This document shows, in pieces, positions 10,098 through 19,445 of a DNA stretch of 64,000 nucleotides. Source of the stretch: Xenophilus sp. Marseille-Q4582 (GTDB lineage Bacteria; Pseudomonadota; Gammaproteobacteria; Burkholderiales; Burkholderiaceae_C). Location: positions 859,979-923,978 of the forward strand of contig NZ_CAKAKO010000004.1 of NCBI RefSeq assembly GCF_916700565.1. The letters are read 5' to 3'. Within the stretch, counting starts at the first letter, position 1, and each line of letters starts with the position of its first letter. The notes beneath the pieces were generated by a model, which made no database searches, was not told where the DNA came from, and saw only the letters and a list, made by a program, of their open reading frames with translations. The translations under genes were made by a program, and so were the position numbers.

Positions 10098-11420
10098 TCA
10101 GGCATCGGCCTGGGCTTGCAGGGTGAGCAGGGCCTCCAGCGCGGCCTGGCGCGCGGAGGCGTCCATGGCCTCCAGCTGCCCGGCCAGTGCGTCCAGCGAC
10201 TGGGCTGGCGCCTTCTGCAACGCGGCGATGGCCTGCCCGGCTTCCTGCGGCGAGGCAAAGCCCCGGCTCTGCAGCAGCAGCGCGCCGCGGCCGTCCTGCA
10301 GCTTGAAATAGAACTGGCCGTCGCGCTCGCGGTACTGCTTGAAGCTGGGACCCGCCGCCTTGGCTGCCGCCTTGGCGGCCTTGCCGCCGGTGGCGGCCGG
10401 TTGCTGGCCCAGGTTGCGCAGGCCCACGGCTTCGCGCGCGCGCGCCATCAGCGCCCGCGATTCGACGCGCGCCTTCTCGGCGCCGGCGCGCAGGATGCGC
10501 TCGATCTGCGCCGGATCGGCCATCAGCGCGTCATAGCGTTCGCGCAGGGGCGCGATCTCCTGTTCGATCCGCTCGAACAGCCGCTGCTTGGCGTCGCCCC
10601 AGGCGATGCCTTCGGCGAAGGCACGGCGCATGGCCTCGGTCTCCTCGGCCGTGGCGAAGGCCTGGTAGATCTGGAACAGGGCCGAGCCTTCGGTGTCCTT
10701 GGGCTCGCCGGGTGCGCGCGAATCGGTCACCAGGCCGGCGATGGCCTTCTGCAGCTGTGCGCGCGGCGTGAACAGCGGGATGGTGTTGCCGTAGCTCTTG
10801 CTCATCTTGCGCCCGTCCAGGCCGGGCAGCAGCGCCACCGCGTCATCGATCTCGGCCTCGGGCAGTGTGAACAGCTCGCCATACAGGTGGTTGAAGCTGT
10901 TGCCCATGTCGCGCGCCATCTCGATGTGCTGCACCTGGTCGCGGCCCACCGGCACCTTGTGCGCGTTGAACATCAGGATGTCGGCCGCCATCAGCGCCGG
11001 GTACATGAACAGGCCCACCGTCACGTCGGCATCCGGGTCGTTGCCGGCCTCGGCATTGCGGTCCATGGCGGCCTTGTAGGCATGGGCACGGTTGAGCACG
11101 CCCTTGCCCGTCACACAGCTCAGGAACCAGGTCAGCTCCGGGATCTCGGGAATGTCGGACTGGCGGTAGAAGGTCACGCGCTCGGGGTCGAGCCCGCAGG
11201 CCAGCCAGGTGGCGGCGATCTCCAGCGTCGAGCGCTGGATGCGCGCCGGCTCGTCGCACTTGATGAGCGCGTGGTAGTCGGCCAGGAAGTAGTAGCTCTG
11301 CACGTCGGCGCGCTGGCTGAAGCGCACCGAATGGCGCACCGAGCCCACGTAGTTGCCCAGGTGCGGGGTACCGGTGGTGGTGATGCCGGTGAGGAAGCGG
11401 GTGACGGAAGGAGTGCTCAT
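10098..11420 (-). CDS. trpS: tryptophanyl-tRNA synthetase with C-terminal DUF1508-like domain
   Basis: The class I catalytic core covers about residues 1-333. The HIGH-like motif is TPHLGNYVG (18-26) and KMSKS is at 205-209. It charges tRNA-Trp. At 440 residues it is about 100 longer than E. coli TrpS (334). After an Ala/Gly/Lys-rich linker (335-358) comes a module at about 359-405, [16 protein letters not shown] then [14 protein letters not shown], that resembles DUF1508 (YegP-type) repeats, followed by a helical tail. The role of the added module is not known; such add-ons to synthetases often bind RNA or partner proteins. The gene follows the site-2 protease gene by 25 bp. Confidence 0.93.
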   Translation of the reverse strand: MSTPSVTRFLTGITTTGTPHLGNYVGSVRHSVRFSQRADVQSYYFLADYHALIKCDEPARIQRSTLEIAATWLACGLDPERVTFYRQSDIPEIPELTWFLSCVTGKGVLNRAHAYKAAMDRNAEAGNDPDADVTVGLFMYPALMAADILMFNAHKVPVGRDQVQHIEMARDMGNSFNHLYGELFTLPEAEIDDAVALLPGLDGRKMSKSYGNTIPLFTPRAQLQKAIAGLVTDSRAPGEPKDTEGSALFQIYQAFATAEETEAMRRAFAEGIAWGDAKQRLFERIEQEIAPLRERYDALMADPAQIERILRAGAEKARVESRALMARAREAVGLRNLGQQPAATGGKAAKAAAKAAGPSFKQYRERDGQFYFKLQDGRGALLLQSRGFASPQEAGQAIAALQKAPAQSLDALAGQLEAMDASARQAALEALLTLQAQADA

Positions 11421-11445
11421 GGCGAAGATGAAAAAGGGCGGTGGC

Positions 11446-12126
11446 TCAGCGCAGCAGCGCGAGCAGCGGAGACAGCAGGAAGTTGATGGCCGCGTAGCCG
11501 ATGTCCATCAAGGGCCGAAGCCAGTAGCTGCCGACGATGCCCGCGATGACGAGGCCCATCACGATGAAGAAGCCGAAAGGTTCGATGCGCGCCAGCCAGT
11601 ACTGCGCCTGGCCGCTGGGCAGCACGCCCGCCAGCACGCGCCCGCCGTCCAGCGGGGGCAGCGGGAAGAGGTTGAAGGCCCACATCACGAGGTTGACCAG
11701 GATGCCGGCCTGCGCCATCGCGAGGAAGAAGCGCTCCTGCACGCCCAGCACGCTCAGCAGCACGAGCACCAGGGCCCAGAGAAGGGCCTGGAGGAAGTTG
11801 GACGCGGGCCCCGCCAGCGCCACCCACATCATGTCGCGCCTGGGATGCTTGAAGCGCCGCGTGTCCACCGGCACGGGCTTGGCATAGCCGAAGAGGAAGG
11901 CGCCCGAGGTAGCGAAATACAGCAGGATCGGCATCGCGATGGTGCCGATGGGATCGATGTGCTTGAGGGGGTTCAGGGTGAGCCGCCCCAGCATCCAGGC
12001 GGTGTTGTCGCCGAAGTGCCGTGCCACGTAACCGTGCGCGGCTTCGTGCACCGTGATGGCGAAGACGACGGGCAGCGCGTAGATGAGAACGGTCTGTATC
12101 AGGTTGGAAATGTCCACGCGCGGCAT
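11446..12126 (-). CDS. site-2 protease family (M50) membrane metalloprotease
   Basis: A 226-residue multi-pass protein with the zinc motif HEAAH at 27-31 in the first helix and [11 protein letters not shown] at 152-162, whose Asp is the third ligand. Six hydrophobic segments are visible. The family cuts substrates within or near the membrane, but short stand-alone members such as this have no known target. The ATG (MPRVDISN) is preferred to longer frames because the family begins just before the first helix. It lies between yciO and trpS in one minus-strand group. Confidence 0.88.
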   Translation of the reverse strand: MPRVDISNLIQTVLIYALPVVFAITVHEAAHGYVARHFGDNTAWMLGRLTLNPLKHIDPIGTIAMPILLYFATSGAFLFGYAKPVPVDTRRFKHPRRDMMWVALAGPASNFLQALLWALVLVLLSVLGVQERFFLAMAQAGILVNLVMWAFNLFPLPPLDGGRVLAGVLPSGQAQYWLARIEPFGFFIVMGLVIAGIVGSYWLRPLMDIGYAAINFLLSPLLALLR

Positions 12127-12217
12127 TCTCCACCAAGCCGCGTGCCATTCCCGGGTCCGTAGCCGCCGGCGGACAGTGAGCGGGCACTCTTTTGCACGGC
12201 GTTGAGGACTTTGGTCT

Positions 12218-12856
12218 TCAACCCAGGCCCAGCACGTCGAGCGGGCCGCGGCCTTCGCGCACCAGCAGGGGCTCGTCACCCGCGCCCATGGGCGTGAGAT
12301 CGACCACCGTGGTCGGCTGCGAGGGGCAGGCGCCCGCATCGATCACGGCGCCGATCTGCTTCTCGAAGCGCGCGCGGATGTCCTGCGCGTCGTTCATCGG
12401 CTCGGTTTCGCCGGGCGGGATCAGCGTGGTCGCCAGCAGCGGCTGGCCGTGCAGCGCCAGCAGTTCTTCCAGGGCGCGGTGCGCGGGCACGCGCAGGCCG
12501 ATGGTCTTGCGCTGCGGGTGGCTCACGCGGCGCGGCACTTCCTTCGTCGCTTCGAGCAGGAAGGTGTAGGCACCCGGCGTGGCGGCCTTGAGCAGCCGGT
12601 ACTGACGGTTGTCCACGCGCGCATAGTTGGCCAGCTCGCTCAGGTCGCGGCACAGCAGCGTCAGGTGGTGCTTCTCGTCCACCTGGCGGATGCGGCGCAG
12701 GTGATCGACCGCGTCCTTGTCGTCCAGGCGGCAGGCCAGGGCGTAACTGGAGTCGGTGGGCACGGCAATCACCTCGCCGCGCTGCAGCAGGCTCACGGCC
12801 TGCTTGAGCAGGCGCGGCTGCGGGTTGTCGGGATGGACTTCGAAATACTGGGCCAT
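12218..12856 (-). CDS. yciO: YciO, Sua5/YrdC/TsaC-like protein
   Basis: A 212-residue protein that follows E. coli YciO along its length: F.VHPDNPQPRLLKQAV, GEVIAVPTDSSYAL, TPGAYTFLLEATKEVPRR, RKTIGLRVP and the PTTVVDLT end. The fold binds ATP and threonylcarbamoyl intermediates. YciO is a paralogue of TsaC, which makes threonylcarbamoyl-AMP for tRNA t6A; YciO's own role is less certain. It lies near the rnm/yciV-like gene, a neighbourhood also seen in E. coli (yciV-yciO), here with a permease gene between them. Confidence 0.9.
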   Translation of the reverse strand: MAQYFEVHPDNPQPRLLKQAVSLLQRGEVIAVPTDSSYALACRLDDKDAVDHLRRIRQVDEKHHLTLLCRDLSELANYARVDNRQYRLLKAATPGAYTFLLEATKEVPRRVSHPQRKTIGLRVPAHRALEELLALHGQPLLATTLIPPGETEPMNDAQDIRARFEKQIGAVIDAGACPSQPTTVVDLTPMGAGDEPLLVREGRGPLDVLGLG

Positions 12857-12872
12857 GGCTGCAAGTCTAGGT

Positions 12873-13841
12873 TCAGGATTCGGCCGGTTCGATGGGGACG
12901 CGGCGCTCGCGCACTGTCAGCCAGGCGCCCGCGGCGCCGCACAGCGCGATCAGGCCGATGCCCACCAGCGAGGCCAGGTCGGGCATGTGGCCGAAGACCA
13001 GCCAGCCGCCCAGCATGGCGAAGCCGATCTGGGCGTAGAGATAGGGCGTGAGCGTGGACGCGGGCGCGCGCTGGTAGGCCAGGATCAGCATGAAATGGCC
13101 GACGGTGCCCATGGCGCCCATCAGGCACAGCAGCGCCCACCAGTGCCAGGACGGCAGCGCCTGCCAGAACGGCGGCAGCGCGACGGAGGCGATGAGGGTG
13201 CCCACCCAGCCGGTGTAGAAATGCAGGGTCAGCGGGTTCTCGGTCTGCGCCAGCTTGCTGGTGAGCACCTGGAACCAGGCGTTGCTGGCCACCAGGCCGA
13301 GCGGGAAGAACATGGCCCAGCTGAAGGCTTCGCCGCCCGGGCGCAGGATGACCATCGTGCCCACGAAGCCGCCGGCCACCAGCGACCAGCGCAGCGGCGA
13401 CACCTGCTCCTTGAGCACCGTGGCGGCCATGAAGGTGATGGCCAGCGGCGTGACCAGCACGATGGCCGTGAATTCCGCCATCGGCATGTGGCGCAGGCTC
13501 AGGAAGGCGAACAGGCTGCTGCTCAGCAGCAACGCCCCGCGCAGCACCTGGTAGCGCGGATGGGCCGTGCGCAGCAGCGACGCGCCATGGCGCGGCAGCA
13601 GCACGGCCGTGGTGGCGACGGCCTGGAAGGCATAGCGGAACCAGATGCCCATCAGCACCGGCACGGCCGTCACCGCGACCTTGGTGGCGGTGTCCAGCAC
13701 GGCAAAGCAGGCCACCGCGAACACCACCAGGCCGATGCCGGCCAGGATGCGTTCCGATTCGCGATCGCGCGTGGCGAGGTTTGGGGGTGCGGCGGCGGGC
13801 GGCGTGGGGGCGTCGGCGCCGCCGTGCGGGGCCGGGGTCAC
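12873..13841 (-). CDS. EamA/DMT-type transporter
   Basis: A 322-residue protein with ten predicted membrane segments in two EamA repeats (from LAGIGLVVFAVACFAVLD and from MFFPLGLVASNAWFQVL). The start chosen is the GTG at 13841, which overlaps the stop of the upstream PHP gene as GTGA; longer frames read into that gene. The first ~30 residues are Pro/Ala-rich and unusual for the family, so a later start is possible. Substrates of this superfamily range from amino acids to nucleotides and none can be assigned. Overlap implies co-translation with the PHP phosphoesterase. Confidence 0.85.
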   Translation of the reverse strand: MTPAPHGGADAPTPPAAAPPNLATRDRESERILAGIGLVVFAVACFAVLDTATKVAVTAVPVLMGIWFRYAFQAVATTAVLLPRHGASLLRTAHPRYQVLRGALLLSSSLFAFLSLRHMPMAEFTAIVLVTPLAITFMAATVLKEQVSPLRWSLVAGGFVGTMVILRPGGEAFSWAMFFPLGLVASNAWFQVLTSKLAQTENPLTLHFYTGWVGTLIASVALPPFWQALPSWHWWALLCLMGAMGTVGHFMLILAYQRAPASTLTPYLYAQIGFAMLGGWLVFGHMPDLASLVGIGLIALCGAAGAWLTVRERRVPIEPAES

Positions 13842-14707
13842 CGGACGCGGTCCGCGAGCAGGTCCCACACCGGTTGCAGGTCGGCCGGCAGGGGCGGCAG
13901 CCGGCCCAGGTCGCAATGGCTTTCGTCGGGGCTGTGGAAGTCGCTGCCGCGCGAGGCGGCCAGGCCGTATTCGCGCGCCTTGTCCGCGTACTCGACGAAC
14001 TCGGCCGGTGTGTGGCTGCCCGTGACCACTTCCACGCCCTCGCCGCCGTGGCCCTTGAACTCGGTGAACAGGGCGTATTCCTCGTTGGCGCTGAACGGGT
14101 AGCGTCCCGGGTGCGCGATCACGGCCAGGCCGCCCGCATTGCGGATCCAGTGCACCGCGTCCTTGAGCGAGGCCCAGCGGTGCGGCACGTAGCCGGGCTT
14201 GCCCTCGGTCAGGTACTTGCGAAAGACCTCGCTGGTGTCGCGGCAGTGGCCGCGCTCGACCAGAAAGCGCGCGAAATGCGTGCGCGAGATCAGCTCGGGG
14301 TTGCCCACGAACTGCAGCGCGCCTTCGTAGGCGCCATGGATGCCGACGCGCGCCAGCTGGGCCGCCATTTCCTGGGCGCGCTTGCCGCGCCCGCCGCGCG
14401 TGTCGTACAGGCCCTGCGTCATCTCGGCGTCGTCGGCGTCGAAGCCCAGGCCGACGATGTGCACGGTCTGGTCGCAGAAGGTGACCGAGATTTCCACGCC
14501 CGTCAGGTAGCGCAGGCCCTGCGCCTGCGCCGCGGCGGCGGCGCGATGCTGGCCGCCCACTTCGTCATGGTCCGTCAGGGCCCACAGCTGCACGCCATTG
14601 GCGGCGGCGCGGGCGGCCAGCTCCTCCGGCGTGAGCGTGCCGTCCGACACCACGGAGTGGCAGTGCAGGTCGGCATTGAGCGCGGGGGGGAGCGGGTTCT
14701 GGGGCAC
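13838..14707 (-). CDS. rnm: PHP-domain phosphoesterase, RNase AM / YciV-like
   Basis: A 289-residue PHP protein. Metal ligands are visible in DLHCHSVVSDG (H15, H17, D22), ALTDHD, the GVEIS strand, AHPGRYP and GSDFHSP. It follows E. coli YciV (RNase AM), a 5'-3' exonuclease that trims rRNA 5' ends and also hydrolyses 3',5'-nucleoside bisphosphates. It is the first gene of a minus-strand string with yciO nearby, matching enterobacterial neighbourhood. No signal peptide is seen, so it is cytoplasmic. Confidence 0.88.
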   Translation of the reverse strand: MPQNPLPPALNADLHCHSVVSDGTLTPEELAARAAANGVQLWALTDHDEVGGQHRAAAAAQAQGLRYLTGVEISVTFCDQTVHIVGLGFDADDAEMTQGLYDTRGGRGKRAQEMAAQLARVGIHGAYEGALQFVGNPELISRTHFARFLVERGHCRDTSEVFRKYLTEGKPGYVPHRWASLKDAVHWIRNAGGLAVIAHPGRYPFSANEEYALFTEFKGHGGEGVEVVTGSHTPAEFVEYADKAREYGLAASRGSDFHSPDESHCDLGRLPPLPADLQPVWDLLADRVR

Positions 14708-14873
14708 GCCGCCATTCTAGGAAGCCCGCCGCGATCCTGCTGGCGCGGGGCCGGCGGCCCGCCCCGCGACCGGGGAACAACCCCTGGCCGCAGTCAGGGT
14801 TGTCACAATCCCGGGGCAGGGCGCTGCGCAGAATCCGTGAACTTTCGACTATGCGCACCCGCAGCCCTCTCCC

Positions 14874-15209
14874 GTGAACGCCATCAAGGAAGCCCGTCGC
14901 TTCATCGAACGCCAACCCGACGACGAAAACGCCCGCATCCTGGCCAGCCTGGTGCTCGCATTGGAATCCGACCGCAGCTTCGAGCTGGTCACCCTCTACC
15001 GGTTGGACTACAAGGCCTTCAACCTGGCCATCGACGTGCTGCGCGAATGGCGGCTGGACCGCTACTACGCCGGCAAGGCCAAGCTGTTCGATCTGTCGTA
15101 CCAGGTGGACGCACTGAACCGCCCGCCCACCCAGGGCGCGACGGCAGGGCCGGCACCTGCCGCCGCCCCGGCCCCGGCTCCCGCCGCTTCGCCCGCTACT
15201 TCTTCCTGA
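14874..15209 (+). CDS. conserved hypothetical small protein
   Basis: A 111-residue protein from a GTG start; no in-frame ATG lies just upstream. Residues 1-80 look globular and helical (NAIKEARRFIERQPDDENARILASLVLALE, LYRLDYKAFNLAIDVLREWRLDRYY). The last 30 are Pro/Ala-rich and probably disordered. I do not recognise a family. Its 3' end overlaps the convergent zntB-like gene by 14 bp. Confidence 0.6.
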   Translation: MNAIKEARRFIERQPDDENARILASLVLALESDRSFELVTLYRLDYKAFNLAIDVLREWRLDRYYAGKAKLFDLSYQVDALNRPPTQGATAGPAPAAAPAPAPAASPATSS

Positions 15210-16236
15210 AGGCGATCCAGGCCGCCACGGCCGTGAAGCTGGCCACGATGCCGACCACGACCCAGAAGCCGTGGGGTGCATCGGCCAGCGGGATCCCGCC
15301 CACGTTCATGCCGAACAGGCCGGCCAGGATGTTGATGGGCAGCGCCAGCACCGTCACCACCGTGAGCACGAACAGGCTGCGGTTGTTGTCTTCCTGAACG
15401 CTCGCGGCGATCTCCTCTTGCAGCAGCTTGATGCGCTCCTGCAGGCCGCCCATGTCGCGCAGCACCACCGAGAACTCTTCCGACGCGTCGCGCAGCCCCT
15501 GCGCGTCGGCTTCGCCCATCCACGCCGGCGGCTTGTGCAAGAGGCGAAAGAGGGCGGCCGGCTCGGGCGCCAGAAGGCGCTGCAGCCGCACCAGCACGCG
15601 GCGCAGCCCGCCCAGGCGCGCGCGCTGCTGATCCAGCCGCCCCGCGAGCAGGGCGTCCTCCACCGAATCGATGCGCGCGGTGACGCTGCGCACGATGCCC
15701 ACCAGCGCATCGGCCTGGGCACGCATCAGCTGCTCAAACAGTTCCGTGCTCGACTGCGGCGCGCGGCCCGCGCGCACGGCGGTGCGCAGCGCGTCCACCG
15801 AGCGCAGCGGCCGCGCCCGCGCCGTGATGGCCAGCCGCGGCCCCACGGCCACCCACAGCGTGGAGATGTCCGAGGGCTCGAAGCCGAAATCGAAATGCAC
15901 GTCGTTGATGACCGCGAGCAGCAGGTCGTCGGCCCGTTCCACGCGGGTGGACGGCTGGGTTTCGCGCAGTGCCTCGTGAAAGCTGTGCGGCAGCGGCGCA
16001 TGCCGCTCCAGCCAGGCGCGGGCGGGCGCATGGCTCAGATTGAAGTGAAGCCAGAGAAAGGCCCCCGGGCTTTCGCTTCCCGGTGCGCCGTGGGCTTCCA
16101 GCCACTGCCGCGCACCGTCCAGGTCGAGGTCGCGCACGGGCTGCGCGCCCGCCGGCTCGAACACATAGCCGCAAATCAAGCCGGCGGCGTCGCCGTCCCA
16201 GGTCAGCGGTGAGAGTGGCGGTGGCGTCGCAGGCAC
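15196..16236 (-). CDS. zntB: CorA/ZntB-type divalent metal transporter
   Basis: A 346-residue protein with a long cytoplasmic N-terminal part, a helix rich in RLQRLL and EERIKLL-like heptads, and two C-terminal membrane helices. The pore-loop signature is GMNVGG (in LFGMNVGGIPL), as in CorA/ZntB. The FWVVVGIVASFTAVAAW helix and a Lys tail finish the protein. ZntB-like members move Zn2+ (uptake in recent work, efflux in older work); the cation here is not certain. It is divergent from ppk2 across 186 bp. Confidence 0.82.
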   Translation of the reverse strand: MPATPPPLSPLTWDGDAAGLICGYVFEPAGAQPVRDLDLDGARQWLEAHGAPGSESPGAFLWLHFNLSHAPARAWLERHAPLPHSFHEALRETQPSTRVERADDLLLAVINDVHFDFGFEPSDISTLWVAVGPRLAITARARPLRSVDALRTAVRAGRAPQSSTELFEQLMRAQADALVGIVRSVTARIDSVEDALLAGRLDQQRARLGGLRRVLVRLQRLLAPEPAALFRLLHKPPAWMGEADAQGLRDASEEFSVVLRDMGGLQERIKLLQEEIAASVQEDNNRSLFVLTVVTVLALPINILAGLFGMNVGGIPLADAPHGFWVVVGIVASFTAVAAWIAFRKK

Positions 16237-16422
16237 GGCAGGAGCAGGCAGCAGGGCGCGCGAAGGCGCCGAAGTCCCGATCCTGTGTCAGTTCCGTGAC
16301 GGCATTGTGACGCGGCCGGACGCTGCGCGGCCCCGGCCCGGCCGCGTCGGCCCCCCGCGGCGGCAGGCACGGCCCAAGGTCTGACACGGCGTTGTCATAC
16401 AGGCTTCCTAGCATCGCGCGAC

Positions 16423-17334
16423 ATGACCGAAAAGCTCCTGCCCGACCACCACGATGCCGTGATGCAGCGCATCGAACGCGACCTGCTCGACAGCTACGAC
16501 GAGGAGCTGGAGATGGAGATCGACGACGCGCGCCTGGCCGGCGACGAGCAAAGCGGCGACTTTCTGGACCGCCAGACCTACTTCCGCGAACTGCTGCGCC
16601 TGCAGGGCGAACTGGTCAAGTTGCAGGACTGGGTGCAGCACCACAGGAAGAAGGTCGTGATCCTGTTCGAGGGCCGCGACGCGGCCGGCAAGGGCGGCGT
16701 GATCAAGCGCATCACGCAGCGCCTGAATCCGCGCGTGTGCCGCGTGGCGGCGCTGCCCGCGCCCAACGACCGCGAGCGCACGCAGTGGTACTTCCAGCGT
16801 TACGTCTCGCACCTGCCGGCGGGCGGCGAGATCGTGCTGTTCGACCGCAGCTGGTACAACCGTGCCGGCGTCGAGCGCGTCATGGGCTTTTGCACCGACG
16901 AAGAATACGAAGAGTTCTTCCGCTCGGTGCCCGAGTTCGAGAAGATGCTGATCCGCTCGGGCATCACGCTGGTCAAGTACTGGTTCTCCATCACCGACGA
17001 CGAGCAGCACCTGCGCTTTCTGGGCCGCATCCACGACCCGCTCAAGCAGTGGAAGCTCTCGCCCATGGACTTCGAGAGCCGCCGCCGCTGGGAGGCCTAC
17101 ACCAAGGCCAAGGAAGCCATGCTCGAGCGCACCCACATTCCCGAGGCGCCCTGGTGGCTCGTGCAGGCCGTGGACAAGAAGAAGGCACGGCTCAACTGCA
17201 TCAGCCACCTGCTCACGCAACTGCCTTACGAAGAGATCGAGCACCCGGCCATCGTGCTGCCCGAGCGGGCGCGCAACCCCGAGTACACGCGCCACCCGGT
17301 GCCGGCCAGCATGTACGTGCCGGAGATCTACTGA
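16423..17334 (+). CDS. ppk2: polyphosphate kinase 2
   Basis: A 303-residue one-domain PPK2. Walker A is GRDAAGKGG (84-92), the lid Arg region is NDRERTQWYFQRYV, and Walker B is FDRSWYNRAGVE (140-151). PPK2 uses polyphosphate to phosphorylate nucleoside diphosphates (or monophosphates, depending on class). Length and motifs fit class I enzymes, which mostly act on NDPs, but class is not provable by eye. The gene stands alone, convergent with pobA. Confidence 0.92.
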   Translation: MTEKLLPDHHDAVMQRIERDLLDSYDEELEMEIDDARLAGDEQSGDFLDRQTYFRELLRLQGELVKLQDWVQHHRKKVVILFEGRDAAGKGGVIKRITQRLNPRVCRVAALPAPNDRERTQWYFQRYVSHLPAGGEIVLFDRSWYNRAGVERVMGFCTDEEYEEFFRSVPEFEKMLIRSGITLVKYWFSITDDEQHLRFLGRIHDPLKQWKLSPMDFESRRRWEAYTKAKEAMLERTHIPEAPWWLVQAVDKKKARLNCISHLLTQLPYEEIEHPAIVLPERARNPEYTRHPVPASMYVPEIY

Positions 17335-17464
17335 AGGCGCACCGCCGCCGGTCGGCTTCGGCGGGCCGCTGCGCCGAAAAGGCCGCGCGCCGTAAAGGCG
17401 GCGGCCCTTGCGCGGGACGAAGCGCAGGTGCGCATCGGCGCGCCCCTGCCGCACAGCGCCGTGC

Positions 17465-18637
17465 TCAGAACGGCAGGCCCGCGTACTGCTCGGCCAGCGC
17501 GGCCAGGGCTTTCTCGGAGCGGCTCAGGTGCAGCAGCTCGTTGTGGCGCAGCTTGCGCGCGAAGTCGGTGTCGTTCGGGAAGGTGTGCAGCAGCTGCGTC
17601 AGGTGCCAGGACAGCCGCTCCGAGGACCACACGCGGCGCAGCGCGGTCTGCGAGTAGCCCTCCAGCAGCGCGTCCTGCCGCTGGTTGAAGTGCGCATCGA
17701 AGGCGCGCGAGAGGTAGTACACGTCGGACACGGCCAGGTTCAGGCCCTTGGCGCCCGTGGGGGGCACGATGTGCGCCGCGTCCCCGGCCAGGAACAGGCG
17801 GCCGTGGCGCATGGGCTCGGCAACGAAGCTGCGCAGCGGCGCGATGGACTTCTCGATGGTCGGGCCCGTCACCACCGTGTCGGCCAGATGCCGGGGCAGG
17901 CGCGCCTTGAACTCTTCCCAGAAGCGGTCGTCCGGCCACTCGTGGAGGTCGGTGTCCATGTCCACCTGGATGTAGTAGCGGCTGAGCATCGGGCTGCGCT
18001 GCGAGGCCAGCGCGAAGCCGCGCTCGTGGTGCGCGTAGATCAGGTCCTTCATCGGTGGCGTACGTGACATCACGCCCAGCCAGCCGAAGGGATAGACCTG
18101 CTCGTAGCAGCGCAGCACCGAGGCCGGGATGCTCTGGCGGCCGACGCCGTGGAAGCCATCGCACGCGGCGATGAAGTCGCAGTCCAGGCGCTGCGCGACG
18201 CCGCCCTGCACATAGGTGACGTAGGGCCGGTCGGTCGTCAGGTCGTGCAGGGCCACGTCGGCCGCCTCGTGCACCACCGTGCCGCCCGCGCGGTCGCGGG
18301 CCGCATACAGGTCTTCGGTGATCGCGGTCTGGCCATAGGCCATCATGGGCCGGTCGGCGTACTTCACCGTGTCGATCAGGAAGGAGGCCTCTTCCTGCCA
18401 GGTCACCAGCGTGCCGTGGTGCACCAGGCCCTCGCGGTCCATGCGCTCGCCCAGGCCCACCTCGCGCAGCAGCTGCACGGTGCCATGCTCCAGCACGCCG
18501 GCGCGGATGCGCTGCAGCACGTAGTCGCGCGTCTGGCGCTCCAGCACGACGCTCTGGATGCCGTGCAGGTCCAGGATGTGGGACAGCAGCAGGCCTGCGG
18601 GGCCGCCGCCGATGATGGCGACGTGGGTCTTCTTCAT
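17465..18637 (-). CDS. pobA: 4-hydroxybenzoate 3-monooxygenase
   Basis: A 390-residue FAD hydroxylase that follows the Pseudomonas enzyme along its length. GGGPAG (11-16) binds ADP of FAD, ERQTRDYVLQRIRAGVLE is the substrate/NADPH region, CDGFHG and GDAAHIVPPTGAKGLN are the second and third FAD motifs, and SRYYIQV carries the active-site tyrosine. It converts 4-hydroxybenzoate to protocatechuate with NADPH and O2. The ATG (MKKTHVAI) starts just before the Rossmann strand. It is the last gene of a minus-strand group (permease, LigA-type subunit, hydrolase, pobA). Confidence 0.93.
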   Translation of the reverse strand: MKKTHVAIIGGGPAGLLLSHILDLHGIQSVVLERQTRDYVLQRIRAGVLEHGTVQLLREVGLGERMDREGLVHHGTLVTWQEEASFLIDTVKYADRPMMAYGQTAITEDLYAARDRAGGTVVHEAADVALHDLTTDRPYVTYVQGGVAQRLDCDFIAACDGFHGVGRQSIPASVLRCYEQVYPFGWLGVMSRTPPMKDLIYAHHERGFALASQRSPMLSRYYIQVDMDTDLHEWPDDRFWEEFKARLPRHLADTVVTGPTIEKSIAPLRSFVAEPMRHGRLFLAGDAAHIVPPTGAKGLNLAVSDVYYLSRAFDAHFNQRQDALLEGYSQTALRRVWSSERLSWHLTQLLHTFPNDTDFARKLRHNELLHLSRSEKALAALAEQYAGLPF

Positions 18638-18681
18638 GCCAGTCTCGTCTTGGGTTGGAAGGGGATCGGGAAGTCCGGGCT

Positions 18682-19422
18682 TCAGCGCGCCGCTGCGGGC
18701 CGGGCCAGCCAGTGGCGCAGCGCCTGTGTCACCGCGGCCGGCTGCTCCATGGTGCTCATGTGGCCGCTGTGGTCGATGACGGCCAGCGTGGAGCCGGGCA
18801 CGCGCGCATGCATGTCCTCGTGGCGGGCCAGCGGGCTCCAGGCGTCCTCGCGTCCGCACAGGAACAGCGTGCTCGGCCCGTGCAGCCCGGCCAGCACGCC
18901 GCGTGCGTCGGGCCGGCGGATCAGCGCGTTCAGCTGGGCCGCGAAGATGTCCGGCGTCTTGCGTTCGATCATCGCGAGGATCTCGTCGAACAGCGGCGTG
19001 TCCAGCCGGTCGGCATGCACCATGCCGCGCGCCCAGGCCCGGCCCATGGCGCGCATGCCCTCGCGGCGCGCGGTCTCCAGCAGCGCCATGCGGCCCTGCA
19101 CTTCGCGCTCGCCGGCCGGGCCTACGGCAATGGGGTCCATGCCGGTGTCCATCAGCGCGATGCGCTCGACGCGCTCGGGCGCCAGGCGCGCGATCTCCAG
19201 CGCCACGCGCCCGCCCATCGAATGGCCGGCGACCGAGAAGCGGGGCGCGTCGGCCCGCGCCAGCGCGAGCCGGGCCATGGCCTCGATGCTGTCGGCCGCG
19301 CCGTAGTCGATGACGAGGCTGCGCATGTCGCCGAGCGCCGCCTGCTGGTCGCGCCACACGGCGTGGTCGCACAGCAGGCCGGGCAGCAGGAGCAGCAGCG
19401 GGGCGGAGGAGGTGTCGTTCAT
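18682..19422 (-). CDS. alpha/beta-fold hydrolase
   Basis: A 246-residue hydrolase with nucleophile S68 in GHSMGG, an acidic residue in LCGREDAWSP and the catalytic His in DHSGHMS. LLPGLLCDHAVW provides the oxyanion region. The product cannot be named; by position between pobA and the LigA-type gene it may cleave an ester or lactone of an aromatic acid to feed 4-hydroxybenzoate or protocatechuate. No signal peptide is present. Confidence 0.82.
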   Translation of the reverse strand: MNDTSSAPLLLLLPGLLCDHAVWRDQQAALGDMRSLVIDYGAADSIEAMARLALARADAPRFSVAGHSMGGRVALEIARLAPERVERIALMDTGMDPIAVGPAGEREVQGRMALLETARREGMRAMGRAWARGMVHADRLDTPLFDEILAMIERKTPDIFAAQLNALIRRPDARGVLAGLHGPSTLFLCGREDAWSPLARHEDMHARVPGSTLAVIDHSGHMSTMEQPAAVTQALRHWLARPAAAR

Positions 19423-19445
19423 GTCGGTCTCGGGTCGGTGGCGCT

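Noticed and set aside
10080..11486. 468-codon plus-strand frame opposite trpS
   Set aside because: Gly/Ala/Arg/His-rich, no ribosome site or motif; trpS motifs on the minus strand are complete.
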